A stretch of 45,285 bases of DNA from Prevotella sp. (GTDB lineage Bacteria > Bacteroidota > Bacteroidia > Bacteroidales > Bacteroidaceae). How positions within the stretch are numbered: the first letter of the stretch is position 1; every line of letters begins with the position of its first letter. Where the stretch lies: the NCBI GenBank assembly GCA_022782305.1, contig JALFPC010000128.1, forward strand, positions 1 through 45,285. The letters run 5' to 3'. Below are positions 16,152 through 26,390 of this stretch, piece after piece. A program made the position numbers and the translations under genes. The notes under the pieces are model-generated. The model ran no database searches, had not been told where the DNA came from, and saw nothing but the letters and a program-made list of their open reading frames with translations.

Positions 16152-17261
16152 TTATTCCGTGGCCAGCTTTATTACCTCTTGCGCAATGATGTCGGCAGAG
16201 TTTGGCAGTGCCAGTTTCAGGATGTTTTCGCTTAGAGAAGCCAATGTGTCAGGGTTGTTGACGGTGGTTATGGCAGTCTCTATGAGTTTGTCTGTCGCCT
16301 CAGCATCTTTGATGCAGATGGCAGCCTGCCTGTTGACCAGAGCCATAGCATTCTTGGTCTGGTGGTCTTCGGCCACGTTTGGCGATGGTACCAGTATTAC
16401 GGGTTTGCCAATGAGGCAGAATTCCGATATGCTGCTTGCACCCGCTCTGCTCACCACGAGGTCTGCGGCGGTGTATGCCACAGCCATGTCGCTGATGAAA
16501 TCAGTTACTGTGAGGTTGGGGCATGCTTCCTCCTGGCTCAGTCTTCTGGCTATCTCGTCGCTATAGTATTTGCCAGTCTGCCAGATAAACTGTATGTCGG
16601 AGTTTCGAATAGTGTCGAGATGTGCCATCACGCTTTCGTTCACGGTGCGTGCACCGAGGCTTCCACCCACCAGGAGTATGGTCTTGCGTGATGGGTCGAG
16701 GCCCATGGTCTTGCGCGCTTCCTCTTTTGTTATCTTGCTGTCCAGCAGAGTCTGTCTCACAGGGTTGCCCGTTTTGATAATTTTCTCAGCGGGGAAGAAA
16801 CGCTCCATGTCGTCATAAGCCACGCATATCCTTTTTGCCTTGCGAGCCAGCAGTTTATTGGTCACCCCAGCGTATGAGTTCTGCTCCTGTATGAGGCATG
16901 GTATGCCCATGGCGGCGGCTTGATTGAGGGTAGGTCCGCTGGCATAGCCGCCCACGCCCACTGCCACCATTGGCTTGAAGTCGCAGATTATCTGCTTGGC
17001 CATGCGCTGACTCTTGATTATCTTGTATAGCACCTTAATATTGCGGAGCAGGTTTCGACGGTCGAAACCGCATATCGGCAGTCCTTTGATTTCATAGCCT
17101 GCTGCAGGCACACGCTGCATCTCCATTCTGCCCAAGGCTCCCACAAAGAGGATCTTGGCATCAGGGCGTAAGGCTCTGATGGCATTGGCTATAGACACAG
17201 CAGGGAAGATATGTCCTCCTGTGCCGCCACCGCTTATTATCACTCTCAATTCATTGTCCAT
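16152..17261 (-). CDS. murG: UDP-N-acetylglucosamine--undecaprenyl-PP-MurNAc-pentapeptide GlcNAc transferase
   Basis: A 369-residue GT28 enzyme that makes lipid II from lipid I at the inner face of the membrane. The N-terminal glycine-rich loop SGGGTGGHIFPA (10-21) and the G-loops VGVGGYASGP and LLVGGSLGARTVN are present, as is SRAGASSISEFCLIGKPVILVP in the C-terminal UDP-GlcNAc site. It is four bases downstream of ftsW, so coupled translation with the septal synthase gene is likely. Confidence 0.95.
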   Translation of the reverse strand: MDNELRVIISGGGTGGHIFPAVSIANAIRALRPDAKILFVGALGRMEMQRVPAAGYEIKGLPICGFDRRNLLRNIKVLYKIIKSQRMAKQIICDFKPMVAVGVGGYASGPTLNQAAAMGIPCLIQEQNSYAGVTNKLLARKAKRICVAYDDMERFFPAEKIIKTGNPVRQTLLDSKITKEEARKTMGLDPSRKTILLVGGSLGARTVNESVMAHLDTIRNSDIQFIWQTGKYYSDEIARRLSQEEACPNLTVTDFISDMAVAYTAADLVVSRAGASSISEFCLIGKPVILVPSPNVAEDHQTKNAMALVNRQAAICIKDAEATDKLIETAITTVNNPDTLASLSENILKLALPNSADIIAQEVIKLATE

Positions 17262-17265
17262 AATA

Positions 17266-18525
17266 TCATGCTATTTGGGTTGTTGTTTGTTTCTTTTCTT
17301 TATCTACCTTCTTAGCCGAGCGGCTGATGCTCAGTATTGCACCAATATATGCGCAGTTGATGATTGTGGATGTGCCGCCCTTGCTAATGAGTGGCAATGG
17401 TTGTCCTGTCACGGGCACTATGCCCACGGCCACGAGCATATTGAAACTGGCTTGCACTACCAGCAGCAATGCCAGTCCCATGGCGAGTAGCGCGGGGAAA
17501 TTATTTTCGCATCTACTGGCTATGCGTGCCGCGCGGTATAGCAGTATCACATATAGGAACACCACAAAGGCGGCTCCGAAGATACCCATCTCTTCTATTA
17601 TGATAGCAAAGATGAAGTCTGAGAAAGCCTGCGCCAGAAAGTCGCGCTCCACGGAGTTGCCTGGTCCACGTCCAATGACATTGCTCGATACTATGGCAAT
17701 GTTGGCATGAGCCACCTGCCCGTCTTTGTCGAGGTCATAGTCTTTGGCTTCCACTTTATCATCCTCCATGAATTTGTCTATGCGACCTTTCCATGTGTCG
17801 GCGCGGTGGAATAATTTCTCTATACTGCTCTTCTCTTCTTTCGTCTTTACTATCGTTTCAGTGGCATTCAACTTTTCCTGTTCTTTTCTGGTGTCGTGTC
17901 CTACAAGCATTATGAAGGCAAAGAAGGCTATGCCTATTCCCAGTACCACTCCAAGCAGTTTGCCCAACTGTATCATGGGCACCCGCCCAATAAACATCAT
18001 GAGGAAGATGACCGAGCAAAGGAGTACTGCCGTAGAGAGGTTCTCGAGCATGATCAGCCCAGCCATGGGAATGGTGAGGATCAATATCCATTTGAATGCG
18101 CTGCGGTCGGCACCGTTTTCTGTCTGCTTGGCACTCAGTATCTGAGCGGTAGCCAGCACCAAACTACCCTTTGCTATTTCTGATGGTTGAAATGTTAACC
18201 CAAAGATCGCTATCACTCGCTGCGCTCCATTGATATCTTCACCAGCCACGAGTACGAGTAGCAGGGTAAAGACAGAAAAGAAGAGCAGGAATGGAGTCAT
18301 GAGTTTGAAATACCGGCATGGAATATTGAGGGTAAGTATAGCCACCATCACTCCCGCTATTATCGTGCTGGAGTGCATCATGATAGGTTTTATGTAGTTG
18401 TTGCTCTTGTATGTGAGATTGCTCGAGGCACTGAACACCTCGATGATGCTAATCATGCACAGGAAGAAAAACACCATCCATATAACCTTGTCGCCTTTGA
18501 ATATGTTGTTTATTTTCTGGTTCAT
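17266..18525 (-). CDS. ftsW: SEDS peptidoglycan glycosyltransferase FtsW
   Basis: A 419-residue polytopic membrane protein with about ten hydrophobic segments. It shows SEDS-family features: GAQRVIAIFGLTFQPSEIAK, FAIIIEEMGIFGAAFVV and the C-terminal PVTGQPLPLISKGGTS. The large periplasmic loop (about residues 205-275) is long and charged. FtsW polymerises lipid II at the septum together with the transpeptidase FtsI encoded upstream. RodA is the paralogue, but the dcw location supports FtsW. Confidence 0.95.
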   Translation of the reverse strand: MNQKINNIFKGDKVIWMVFFFLCMISIIEVFSASSNLTYKSNNYIKPIMMHSSTIIAGVMVAILTLNIPCRYFKLMTPFLLFFSVFTLLLVLVAGEDINGAQRVIAIFGLTFQPSEIAKGSLVLATAQILSAKQTENGADRSAFKWILILTIPMAGLIMLENLSTAVLLCSVIFLMMFIGRVPMIQLGKLLGVVLGIGIAFFAFIMLVGHDTRKEQEKLNATETIVKTKEEKSSIEKLFHRADTWKGRIDKFMEDDKVEAKDYDLDKDGQVAHANIAIVSSNVIGRGPGNSVERDFLAQAFSDFIFAIIIEEMGIFGAAFVVFLYVILLYRAARIASRCENNFPALLAMGLALLLVVQASFNMLVAVGIVPVTGQPLPLISKGGTSTIINCAYIGAILSISRSAKKVDKEKKQTTTQIA

Positions 18526-18538
18526 CTATTCCATTTTG

Positions 18539-19870
18539 TTATAAGTTTCTTACGAGAGTCTTAAACTGCTCGCCCCTGTCCTCCATATTTTTGAACAGGT
18601 CGAAGCTGGCGCAGCATGGGCTGAGCAGCACTGTCTCGCCTGGTTTTGCCATCTCATAGCATGCATCTATACATTCGCGCATAGAATGAGTGTCGCGCAC
18701 AGGTATTCCCAGCGGATCAAAGAAGTTGTGCAGTTTGGTATTGTCGGCACCCAGGTATACGAGTCCGCTGCATTTCTTCATTACCAGTTCCTTTATCTCA
18801 TTATAGTCGTTGCCTTTGTCTTTACCGCCAATGATGAGTATGACCTTTGTTTTCATGCTTTCAAGTGCATACCAGCATGCGTCCACATTGGTAGCCTTTG
18901 AATCGTTGATATAATGCACACCCCTCACCGTGGCCACTTTCTCCAGTCGGTGCTCCACGCCTGGGAAATCGCTGAGACTCTTACGTATCACCTCATTGCG
19001 TATGCCCGAGAGTTCGGTGGCTATGCCCGCAGCCAGACTATTGTATATGTTATGCTTGCCAGTGAGGCTGAGCGACTCCTGCTCCATATTGAATGGTGTA
19101 GGCTTCTCTATCTTATATTGCCCCTCTTCAATATATCCTATGCTTCCTGCCTCTTTGAGATAAGAGAAGGGGCATTGTATGGCTTTAATTTCATACTTCT
19201 GCAGTTCACGCTTTATGATTGGGTCGTCATTCCAGTAGATGAATGCATCATTGGGTGTCTGGTTTTGTATGATGCGCATCTTGGAGTCTACATAGTTCTG
19301 CATGCAGTTGTCATATCTGTCGAGGTGGTCGGGAGTGATATTGAGCAGAATGGCTATGTTGGCATGAAAGTCATACATATTGTCGAGTTGAAACGAACTC
19401 AACTCTATTATGTAGTATTCATGTGGTTCTTCTGCCACTTGCAATGCCAGAGAATGACCTATATTGCCCGCCAGACCAGCATCATAGCCAGCCTCTTTGA
19501 AGATATGATAGATGAGCGATGTGGTTGTGGTCTTTCCGTTGCTGCCCGTTATACATATCATCTTGGAGTCTGTATATCTGCCTGCAAACTCTATCTCGCT
19601 GATGATATGTATGCCGCGCTCCTCAATCTTTTTTATTATGGGCGCACTGTCGGGAATGCCAGGACTTTTTATTATCTCTGTGGCATTCAGTATCTTCTCT
19701 TCAGTATGAGACCCCTCCTCCCATTCAATGTCGCGAGATGAGAGCATCTCCTTGTATTTGTCAGCAATCCTTGACATGTCTGACACAAACACGTCAAAAC
19801 CCTTTTTCTTGGCCAGTACGGCAGCACCTGCGCCGCTCTCGCCTGCTCCAAGTATTACAATCCTTTCCAT
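18539..19870 (-). CDS. murD: UDP-N-acetylmuramoylalanine--D-glutamate ligase
   Basis: A 443-residue Mur ligase adding D-glutamate to UDP-MurNAc-L-Ala. It has an N-terminal Rossmann fold (VILGAGESGAGAAVLAKKKG), ATP loop ITGSNGKTTTT at 107-117, NITPDHLDRY, EHRLEKV and YINDSKATNVD, and a C-terminal SPCCASFDLFKN. All are typical of MurD. It lies between mraY and ftsW. Confidence 0.95.
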   Translation of the reverse strand: MERIVILGAGESGAGAAVLAKKKGFDVFVSDMSRIADKYKEMLSSRDIEWEEGSHTEEKILNATEIIKSPGIPDSAPIIKKIEERGIHIISEIEFAGRYTDSKMICITGSNGKTTTTSLIYHIFKEAGYDAGLAGNIGHSLALQVAEEPHEYYIIELSSFQLDNMYDFHANIAILLNITPDHLDRYDNCMQNYVDSKMRIIQNQTPNDAFIYWNDDPIIKRELQKYEIKAIQCPFSYLKEAGSIGYIEEGQYKIEKPTPFNMEQESLSLTGKHNIYNSLAAGIATELSGIRNEVIRKSLSDFPGVEHRLEKVATVRGVHYINDSKATNVDACWYALESMKTKVILIIGGKDKGNDYNEIKELVMKKCSGLVYLGADNTKLHNFFDPLGIPVRDTHSMRECIDACYEMAKPGETVLLSPCCASFDLFKNMEDRGEQFKTLVRNL

Positions 19871-19936
19871 TTCTATCCTTTCGACTATATTGGTTTCAGA
19901 TTTTGTTTCTTTTTTCTCTTTTTGCCGTCTTTTGCC

Positions 19937-21208
19937 TTATCTCATCTTGAGAGTGATAATGGTAATAACGGCCAGTATGATGGTCACAATCCAGAATCGG
20001 ATGGTTATCTTCGACTCGTGCACCACATTGTGTGGACCTTTGAAGAGGTATGTGCAGTCTGGGTCCAATTGACTGTCTTGTGTACGGAAAGCGTCATGGA
20101 TGGGTGTGCGCCTAAATATGCGCTGCCTTACTCCACGTCTTTTGCCCATTTTGAAATACCACACTTGTAGCATCACGCTGAGGCTCTCAACGAAGAAGAT
20201 ACCGCAGAGTATGGGTAACATCAGTTCTTTGTGTATGATGATGGCACACACGGCAATGATTCCTCCAATGGTCAGCGAACCCGTGTCTCCCATAAAGATC
20301 TGGGCAGGGAAGGCATTATACCACAGAAATCCTATGAGTGCTCCTATGAATGCGCATATAAACACCACCAGTTCCTGACTACCAGGAATATACATTATAT
20401 TTAGGTATGACGCAAATTCTATATGACTGGACACGTATGCGAAGATACCCAGCGCCACACCTATTATTGCCGATGTGCCTGCACACATACCATCCATGCC
20501 GTCGTTGAGGTTAGCACCATTGGATACTGCCGTAACCACCAGTATGGTCATCACCACAAAGAGCACCCAGCCAGCAGCCTCTTTCTTATCGCCCATGAAT
20601 GACATAACCTGCGAATAGTCGAGGTTATGGCCTTTCACAAAGGGTATGGTCGTCTTGAGCGACTTGGTGGCTTCCTGGCGGTGCTTCACCACCAGTTCGG
20701 TGCCTGTTTTCTTTTCTATGGCCACATTCTCGCGCATTACAGCATCGGGACTGAAATAGAGCACCAGACCAACTATCAGTCCCAGTCCCACCTGACCCAC
20801 AATCTTGAATTTGCCCTGCAGGCCCTCTTTGTTATGGCGGAATATCTTGATGTAGTCATCCAGTCCGCCCAGTAGTCCGAGCCATACCGTGGTGATAATC
20901 ATAAGTATGAGATAGATATTTCTCATGCGTCCCAGCAGCAATACGGGTATGAGTATAGCCACTATGATGATGATGCCACCCATAGAAGGCACACCAATCT
21001 TCTTTACTCCGAATGGGTCTATATTGGCATCGCGTTGCACCTCTGTAATCTGCTTTCTCTTGAGGAACTTGATGAATTTCTCGCCAAACCAAGCCGAGAT
21101 GACCATCGACATCACCAATGCCAACAGCGAACGGAAGGATATATATGACCAGAGGTGGCTGCCTGGTATGCCAAACTGGTCGAAGAGTCTAAAAAGATAA
21201 TACAACAT
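19937..21208 (-). CDS. mraY: Phospho-N-acetylmuramoyl-pentapeptide-transferase
   Basis: A 423-residue polytopic enzyme forming lipid I from UDP-MurNAc-pentapeptide and undecaprenyl phosphate. Features: PSMGGIIIIVAILIPVLL, the aspartate motif GLLGGLDDYIK, NLNDGMDGMCAGTSA (the usual NLTDGLDGLA motif, with Met instead of Leu) and FMGDTGSLTIGG. It is longer than E. coli MraY (360), mainly through an insertion after the Asp motif (MRENVAIEKKTGTELVVKH), common in Bacteroidota. It lies between murE and murD. Confidence 0.95.
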   Translation of the reverse strand: MLYYLFRLFDQFGIPGSHLWSYISFRSLLALVMSMVISAWFGEKFIKFLKRKQITEVQRDANIDPFGVKKIGVPSMGGIIIIVAILIPVLLLGRMRNIYLILMIITTVWLGLLGGLDDYIKIFRHNKEGLQGKFKIVGQVGLGLIVGLVLYFSPDAVMRENVAIEKKTGTELVVKHRQEATKSLKTTIPFVKGHNLDYSQVMSFMGDKKEAAGWVLFVVMTILVVTAVSNGANLNDGMDGMCAGTSAIIGVALGIFAYVSSHIEFASYLNIMYIPGSQELVVFICAFIGALIGFLWYNAFPAQIFMGDTGSLTIGGIIAVCAIIIHKELMLPILCGIFFVESLSVMLQVWYFKMGKRRGVRQRIFRRTPIHDAFRTQDSQLDPDCTYLFKGPHNVVHESKITIRFWIVTIILAVITIITLKMR

Positions 21209-21229
21209 ATCGTTTGGTTGTTTTGAATG

Positions 21230-22684
21230 TTATTGCTGCGCAAAGATATCCCTAATCACCTCACGGTCGTCGAAATGGTGCTTTACGCCTTTAATTTCTT
21301 GATAGTCCTCATGTCCTTTGCCAGCCACGAGAATAACGTCGCCCTTGGTGGCGAGCATGCATGCTGTGCGTATGGCTTCGCGCCTGTCAGCGATGCTTAC
21401 CACCTTTTTCATCTGCTGGGCTGTGAGTCCTGCCAGCATGTCATTGATGATATCCTGTGGCTCCTCAAATCGTGGGTTGTCGCTGGTAATGATAACCTTG
21501 TCGCTTTGCCTTACAGCCTCCTGGGCCATCAGTGGGCGTTTGCCCTTGTCTCTGTTGCCTCCCGCACCGCATACGGTAATCACATGTCCCTTGCCACCAA
21601 GCACCTCATGAATGGCATTGAGCACATTCTCAAGGGCATCGGGGGTATGGGCATAGTCAACAATGGCTGTATATCCCTCCTTGCTGCGTATGGGCTCCAG
21701 TCGGCCGCTCACGCTCTTCAGGGTGCTCAGCACCACAAGGATATCGGCAGGGTTCTTGCCCAGCATCACCGCAGTGCCATACACTGCCAGAAGGTTGCTG
21801 ACATTGAATTTGCCTATGAACTGCACGCCCACCTCATTGCCGCAGATATCGAGATACATACCTTCGAAATGGCATTCAATTATCTTGGCTTTGAAATCGG
21901 CGAGACTGCGGGTTGAATAGGTCTTCACTGTAGCCTTGGTGTTCTGCACCATCACCATACCGTTTTTGTCGTCGGCATTGGTTATAGCAAAGGCATCCTT
22001 GCCCAATGAGTCGAAGAATGCTTTCTTGGCATCGCGATAGTTCTCAAACGTCTTGTGATAGTCGAGATGATCACGTGTGAGGTTGGTGAAGATGCCTCCT
22101 GCATAGTGTAGTCCGCCTATGCGCTTCTGTGCTATGGCATGGCTTGAGCACTCCATAAACACATACTCGCAACCCTCGTCTGCCATCCTGCCGAGCAGGT
22201 TGTTGAGTTCTATTGGGTCTGGAGTGGTATGGGTGGTGGGAAGTGCTTCACCGTCAATATAATTGCATACTGTTGAGAGGAGTCCACACTTATGACCGAA
22301 GGCACGAAACATGTTATACAACAGTGTGGCTATGGTAGTCTTGCCATTGGTGCCTGTCACGCCAACCAGTTTGAGTTTTCTTGTCGGGTCGCCATTGAAG
22401 AGTGTGGCCACCTTACCCACAGCCTCTTCTGTAGACGCCACGGCCACATAGCAGACGCCTTCGGCCTTCTCGTCGGGCATTGTCTCAAGCAGTATGGCGG
22501 CAGCCCCTTGCTCTATGGCCTTGGTTATATATGCATGTCCGTCCACCTGTGTGCCCTTGATGGCCACAAAGAGATGACCCTTTTGTATCTTTCTTGAGTC
22601 TATGTTGACTCCTGTTATTTCTATGTCTGCGTTGCCTATTATCTGCGTAGGCTTTACTGTTTTGAGTAGTTCATTCAGTTTCAT
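21230..22684 (-). CDS. murE: UDP-N-acetylmuramoyl-L-alanyl-D-glutamate--2,6-diaminopimelate ligase
   Basis: A 484-residue Mur ligase. ATP loop GTNGKTT at 111-117, and DNPRFEEP at 402-409, the motif that selects meso-diaminopimelate rather than lysine as third amino acid. So the peptidoglycan is predicted to be of DAP type, as usual in Bacteroidota. There is an alternative ATG two codons upstream (22690). A rare Shine-Dalgarno-like AAGGAG lies upstream; it is about 8 bases from the ATG at 22684 but only 2 from that at 22690, so I chose 22684. Confidence 0.95.
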   Translation of the reverse strand: MKLNELLKTVKPTQIIGNADIEITGVNIDSRKIQKGHLFVAIKGTQVDGHAYITKAIEQGAAAILLETMPDEKAEGVCYVAVASTEEAVGKVATLFNGDPTRKLKLVGVTGTNGKTTIATLLYNMFRAFGHKCGLLSTVCNYIDGEALPTTHTTPDPIELNNLLGRMADEGCEYVFMECSSHAIAQKRIGGLHYAGGIFTNLTRDHLDYHKTFENYRDAKKAFFDSLGKDAFAITNADDKNGMVMVQNTKATVKTYSTRSLADFKAKIIECHFEGMYLDICGNEVGVQFIGKFNVSNLLAVYGTAVMLGKNPADILVVLSTLKSVSGRLEPIRSKEGYTAIVDYAHTPDALENVLNAIHEVLGGKGHVITVCGAGGNRDKGKRPLMAQEAVRQSDKVIITSDNPRFEEPQDIINDMLAGLTAQQMKKVVSIADRREAIRTACMLATKGDVILVAGKGHEDYQEIKGVKHHFDDREVIRDIFAQQ

Positions 22685-22768
22685 ACTCATGTCTCCTTTA
22701 TATATAGATATGTTATCTGTTTTGTTTCTATCTAATAATTATCACTGTTTTGCTTTGCTTATGTCAAA

Positions 22769-24928
22769 TCAGATTTTGAGTTCCAGCACGCATACCTGTC
22801 CTGGCGATATGGGCTTGCCTGCGGCATAACTCTGCGATACCACCTTGCCTCTGCCGTGCACTTTCACTTTCATACCGCGGCTTTCGAGCATGAAAACGGC
22901 ATCGCGGGCTCCCATGCCCGTCACATCGGGAGTGATATCATTCCTTGTGTCCATCTTGGTGAGCGCCACCTTAGAACCTACAATCCTTGCATGTCCCCAT
23001 ATCGGATTGCCCGTGGAATAGTCGCCATTCCAACTATTGTTATTGGTCTTGATGCCCAGATGGCTCAGCACATAGTCGGCGGCCACCACATTGCCATTCT
23101 TCACGTTGGGCACCATGACAGAAAGTGAGTCGCGGGCATCTTCAACGCTCAGTTTGATGTTTTGTGCCATCACACCTTCGGCAATATTATGGAATACCAC
23201 TCCGCTCATGCCACCGCCCGAGGCTGGCAGTCCTGACTTCTGTATGCATACAATGCAACTGTAGCGTGGTTTGTCGGCAGGAAAGAAACCGCAGAAACTC
23301 AATAGGTAATTGGTTACTCCTGTCTTGTATCCGCCGGCACCCTTGGATATCTGTGCTGTGCCAGTCTTGCCTGCTACCTTAAAGGATTTTGAACCAGCCT
23401 TCTTGCCCAGACCCTGGCTTACCACGTGCTCCAGAATGGTCTGCATGGTTTTGATGGTCTGCGGCTTGGCTATCTGCTCCTTGATCACCTCGGGTGGAAA
23501 CTCCCTGATCACCTCGCCGTTCTTCATAATCTTCTTAATGAAGCGTGGGCGCATCATCTTGCCATCGTTGGCAATGGCGTTATAGAAGGTGACGGTAGAG
23601 ATAGGTGGCACCTGGGTTTCATATCCTATGCTCATCCATGGCAGTGCTGTCTTGCTCCAGTTGATCCATTGTCCGCGATCGTTTTTCTTCGGCATACGTA
23701 TACGTGGGGGAGTGGAGCCTACCAATGGTATGCGCAGATCGCTGGCCAGTCCCACACGGTATATGCCCTCCACGAATTTCTCTGGATTATTGCCGTAGTG
23801 CTCGTCTATGACCCTGCTCACACCGATATTTGAACTCACCTCGAGAGCCCTTGGCAGCGAGATGGTCTGATAGCCTCCGCGCCGCCAGTTGTGGTCCTTC
23901 ATGTCACGTCCGTGCATGTTCCATACTCCCGAACCAGTGTTTATCATGAGTGTGGTGTCTACAACACCGTCGTCGAGTGCCACGAGGAATGAGGCCGTCT
24001 TGAACACAGAACCTGGTTCGAGCAGGTCGCTCACGGCATTGTTCTTAACCTCGCGATATTTGCCGTCGGCACACTTGGTCATGTTTACAATAGCTTTGAT
24101 GTCTCCTGTGGCCACCTCCATGAGCACCACTACGCCCACATCGCCGTTTACCTGCGGCAATTTCAGTTCTTCTATCAAGGCACGCTCGGCTATATCCTGC
24201 ATGCCCACATCTATGGTGGTCACCACGTCTACACCGTCTATAGGATTGCTGATGGGTATATTCATCCATTTGTTTAGCACCTTGCGGCGGTGGGTGATGC
24301 CTTGAGTGCCGCGCAGCAGCGAGTCGTATGACAATTCAAGTCCGCAGCGTGCCGTGTCCTTGGCACCATACATGTCGCCAATGGTGCGCTGAGCCAGCGA
24401 ACCAAATGGTCGTTTGCGAGAGTTGAACTCCTCGTAATAGAATCCGCCCTTGTATTTCGACTGGCGGAAGATAGGCAGTTTCTTTACTTCCGAAAAGGTG
24501 TTATAGTCTATGCGTTTCTTCCATATCAGACAATTGCGCGACATCTTCTTGTGACCTTTCTCCAGGTCGGTCTTGAACTCTTCCACCGACTTCTCAGGGA
24601 AGATCTTGTGCAGGCCCTCGCATATAAGGTCTACACTGTCGTTCCACATAGAGTCTTTCTTTTCGCCTCCAGCCACAAAGTCCATATATATCTTGTATTC
24701 AGGTATGCTGCTTGCCATCAACTGTCCGTCGCAACTAAGGATATTGCCTCTATTTGGCTTCACTCTCACGCTGTCGCGCTTGAGTCGTGCAGCCACATCG
24801 GTCCAATACTCCTTCTCTGCGGTCATGATATATCCCGCCTTTACGACTACCGATATGCCGATAATCGTAAACACCAATGCTATCAGCAGATAGCGAGGCA
24901 TCACCTTGTCGCTTTCAAACTTGCTCAT
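22769..24928 (-). CDS. ftsI: Septal peptidoglycan transpeptidase (FtsI/PBP3-type) with C-terminal PASTA domain
   Basis: A 719-residue class B penicillin-binding protein: cytoplasmic tail, membrane anchor at about residues 13-33, a dimerisation domain (PNRGNILSCDGQLMASS) and a transpeptidase domain. Active-site motifs are SVFK with Ser307, SSN in EVSSNIGVSRV and KTG in KVAGKTGTAQIS. At the C-terminus a PASTA-type domain is visible (DVTGMGARDAVFMLESRGMK), with a degenerate one perhaps before it (VPNVKNGNVVAADYVLSHLG). PASTA-bearing division PBPs are usual in Bacteroidota. The start overlaps the ftsL-like stop by four bases. It cross-links septal peptidoglycan with FtsW. Confidence 0.95.
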   Translation of the reverse strand: MSKFESDKVMPRYLLIALVFTIIGISVVVKAGYIMTAEKEYWTDVAARLKRDSVRVKPNRGNILSCDGQLMASSIPEYKIYMDFVAGGEKKDSMWNDSVDLICEGLHKIFPEKSVEEFKTDLEKGHKKMSRNCLIWKKRIDYNTFSEVKKLPIFRQSKYKGGFYYEEFNSRKRPFGSLAQRTIGDMYGAKDTARCGLELSYDSLLRGTQGITHRRKVLNKWMNIPISNPIDGVDVVTTIDVGMQDIAERALIEELKLPQVNGDVGVVVLMEVATGDIKAIVNMTKCADGKYREVKNNAVSDLLEPGSVFKTASFLVALDDGVVDTTLMINTGSGVWNMHGRDMKDHNWRRGGYQTISLPRALEVSSNIGVSRVIDEHYGNNPEKFVEGIYRVGLASDLRIPLVGSTPPRIRMPKKNDRGQWINWSKTALPWMSIGYETQVPPISTVTFYNAIANDGKMMRPRFIKKIMKNGEVIREFPPEVIKEQIAKPQTIKTMQTILEHVVSQGLGKKAGSKSFKVAGKTGTAQISKGAGGYKTGVTNYLLSFCGFFPADKPRYSCIVCIQKSGLPASGGGMSGVVFHNIAEGVMAQNIKLSVEDARDSLSVMVPNVKNGNVVAADYVLSHLGIKTNNNSWNGDYSTGNPIWGHARIVGSKVALTKMDTRNDITPDVTGMGARDAVFMLESRGMKVKVHGRGKVVSQSYAAGKPISPGQVCVLELKI

Positions 24929-25359
24929 TCTTCTGGTATGGTAATAATATATGGTGGTTGGTCTGACACTTTAAGTAGACTGTCCTTATTATTCTTCAGT
25001 TCATCCAGCACACGACTTTCACGGCTTTTCTCTGTGAGGGTGCTCGATGTGGTCAGCGCCCTATATTTGGCATCCTTGAGTTCTTTCTCCATCTTGTCTA
25101 TAGCTATGAAGTCCTGCTGACACTGGTATCTGAATGCTACATAGGCAATGACGAAGCCTACGATGATCACAAGGAGCCACACCTGGCTTCTCACCACCTG
25201 TGTGGTCAGGATATCGCCACCAAGGATTTCGCGTAATGATAATGATGATGACTTGCTGTCATCCTCACGTGCACGTTCCTTGATTATCTTGATGGCAGAC
25301 TCAATCTGTTCTTCCACCTTCTCGTCTTTTGTCTTTGCTTCTTCTAGTTCTTTCTTCAT
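24925..25359 (-). CDS. ftsL: FtsL-like cell division membrane protein
   Basis: A 144-residue protein with a charged cytoplasmic N-terminus of about 58 residues, one membrane segment (VWLLVIIVGFVIAYVAF, about 60-76), and a coiled-coil extracytoplasmic tail (FIAIDKMEKELKDAKYRALT). Topology, small size and position between rsmH and ftsI are those of FtsL, a scaffold linking FtsQ to FtsW/FtsI. Sequence identity alone would not identify it. The cytoplasmic tail is longer than in E. coli FtsL, as in other Bacteroidota. It overlaps ftsI by ATGA. Confidence 0.8.
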   Translation of the reverse strand: MKKELEEAKTKDEKVEEQIESAIKIIKERAREDDSKSSSLSLREILGGDILTTQVVRSQVWLLVIIVGFVIAYVAFRYQCQQDFIAIDKMEKELKDAKYRALTTSSTLTEKSRESRVLDELKNNKDSLLKVSDQPPYIITIPEE

Positions 25360-25388
25360 TGCACCTTATATATAATAAGTATAGACAG

Positions 25389-26300
25389 TCATATTTTCTC
25401 TGCTATGCGCAGTTTGGCACTTCGGCTACGAGGGTTTGTTTCCACCTCTTCTCGGTCGGCGGTAGTAACCTTGCCCAGGGGTTTCATTGGGCATGAGGTG
25501 CGGCCAAAGAAGTCCTGCACTATCTTTCCCTCTGCGTTGCCCGCCTTCATGATATTCTTCACTATGCGGTCTTCGATAGAGTGGTATGTGATTACCGACA
25601 GTCGTCCCCCTGGTGCCAGCAGCGAAATGGCGCCGTTGAGCATCTCCTTGAGTGCGTCCATCTCGTGGTTTACCTCTATGCGCAGTGCCTGAAAGAGTTT
25701 GGCCAGTTCTTTCTTCTCGCGTTCACGGGCAAAGAGTTTGCCCACTGCCTCCTTGAGGTCACCGGTTGTCTCTATCCGTTTACTGCTGCGTTGCTTTGTT
25801 ATGAGTGATGCTATCTGCCGCGCCTGCCGTAGTTCGCCGTATAGGTAGAACACATCAGCCAACTGCTCCTCGCTATAGTTGTTTATCACGTCGGCGGCAT
25901 TGAGCCCTGCACGTTTGTTCATTCGCATGTCCAGGGGAGTATCAAATCTGAATGAGAATCCTCTTGTCTCGTCGTCGAGATGATGGCTCGACACTCCAAG
26001 GTCGGCAAGCAGTCCGTCTATATGCTCTTCGCCGTGATAGCGCATCCAGTTTTTGATGTATCTGAAATTGCTTCTCACGAATGTAAACCTGTTGTCGTCG
26101 ATGATGTTTCTTTCTGCATCAGCATCCTGGTCGAAACTGTAGAGGCGACCGTTATCGCCTATGCGTGACAAAATCTCGCGGCTATGTCCGCCACCACCAA
26201 AGGTCACATCCACATAGATGCCTCCCTCTCTGATGTTCAGTCCGTCAACGCTCTGCTTGAGCATTACAGGTATGTGGTAACCGTCCGCTTTGATTGTCAT
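25389..26300 (-). CDS. rsmH: 16S rRNA (cytosine(1402)-N(4))-methyltransferase
   Basis: A 303-residue SAM-dependent methyltransferase (formerly MraW) acting on C1402 in the decoding centre. The start MTIKADGYHIPVML is the family N-terminus; VDVTFGGGGHS (30-40) is the SAM loop. Further on are GLLADLGVSSHHLD, RGFSFRFDTPLDMRM and ITYHSIEDRIVKN. An upstream in-frame ATG (26381) would add 27 residues that do not match the family and would overlap mraZ's end region, so I start at 26300. Second gene of the dcw operon. Confidence 0.94.
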   Translation of the reverse strand: MTIKADGYHIPVMLKQSVDGLNIREGGIYVDVTFGGGGHSREILSRIGDNGRLYSFDQDADAERNIIDDNRFTFVRSNFRYIKNWMRYHGEEHIDGLLADLGVSSHHLDDETRGFSFRFDTPLDMRMNKRAGLNAADVINNYSEEQLADVFYLYGELRQARQIASLITKQRSSKRIETTGDLKEAVGKLFAREREKKELAKLFQALRIEVNHEMDALKEMLNGAISLLAPGGRLSVITYHSIEDRIVKNIMKAGNAEGKIVQDFFGRTSCPMKPLGKVTTADREEVETNPRSRSAKLRIAEKI

Positions 26301-26390
26301 CTCTTCTCCCCTTTTTGTTATTGATAAATGAATAGTGGATTTGAAATATTCTCTTGATCTGTGGTGACTATGTGTCAGCATTTGGTGTTG

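Noticed and set aside
26301..26381. 27-residue N-terminal extension of RsmH
   Set aside because: Does not match the family, which starts around MTIKADGYHIPVML; treated as a leader between mraZ and rsmH.
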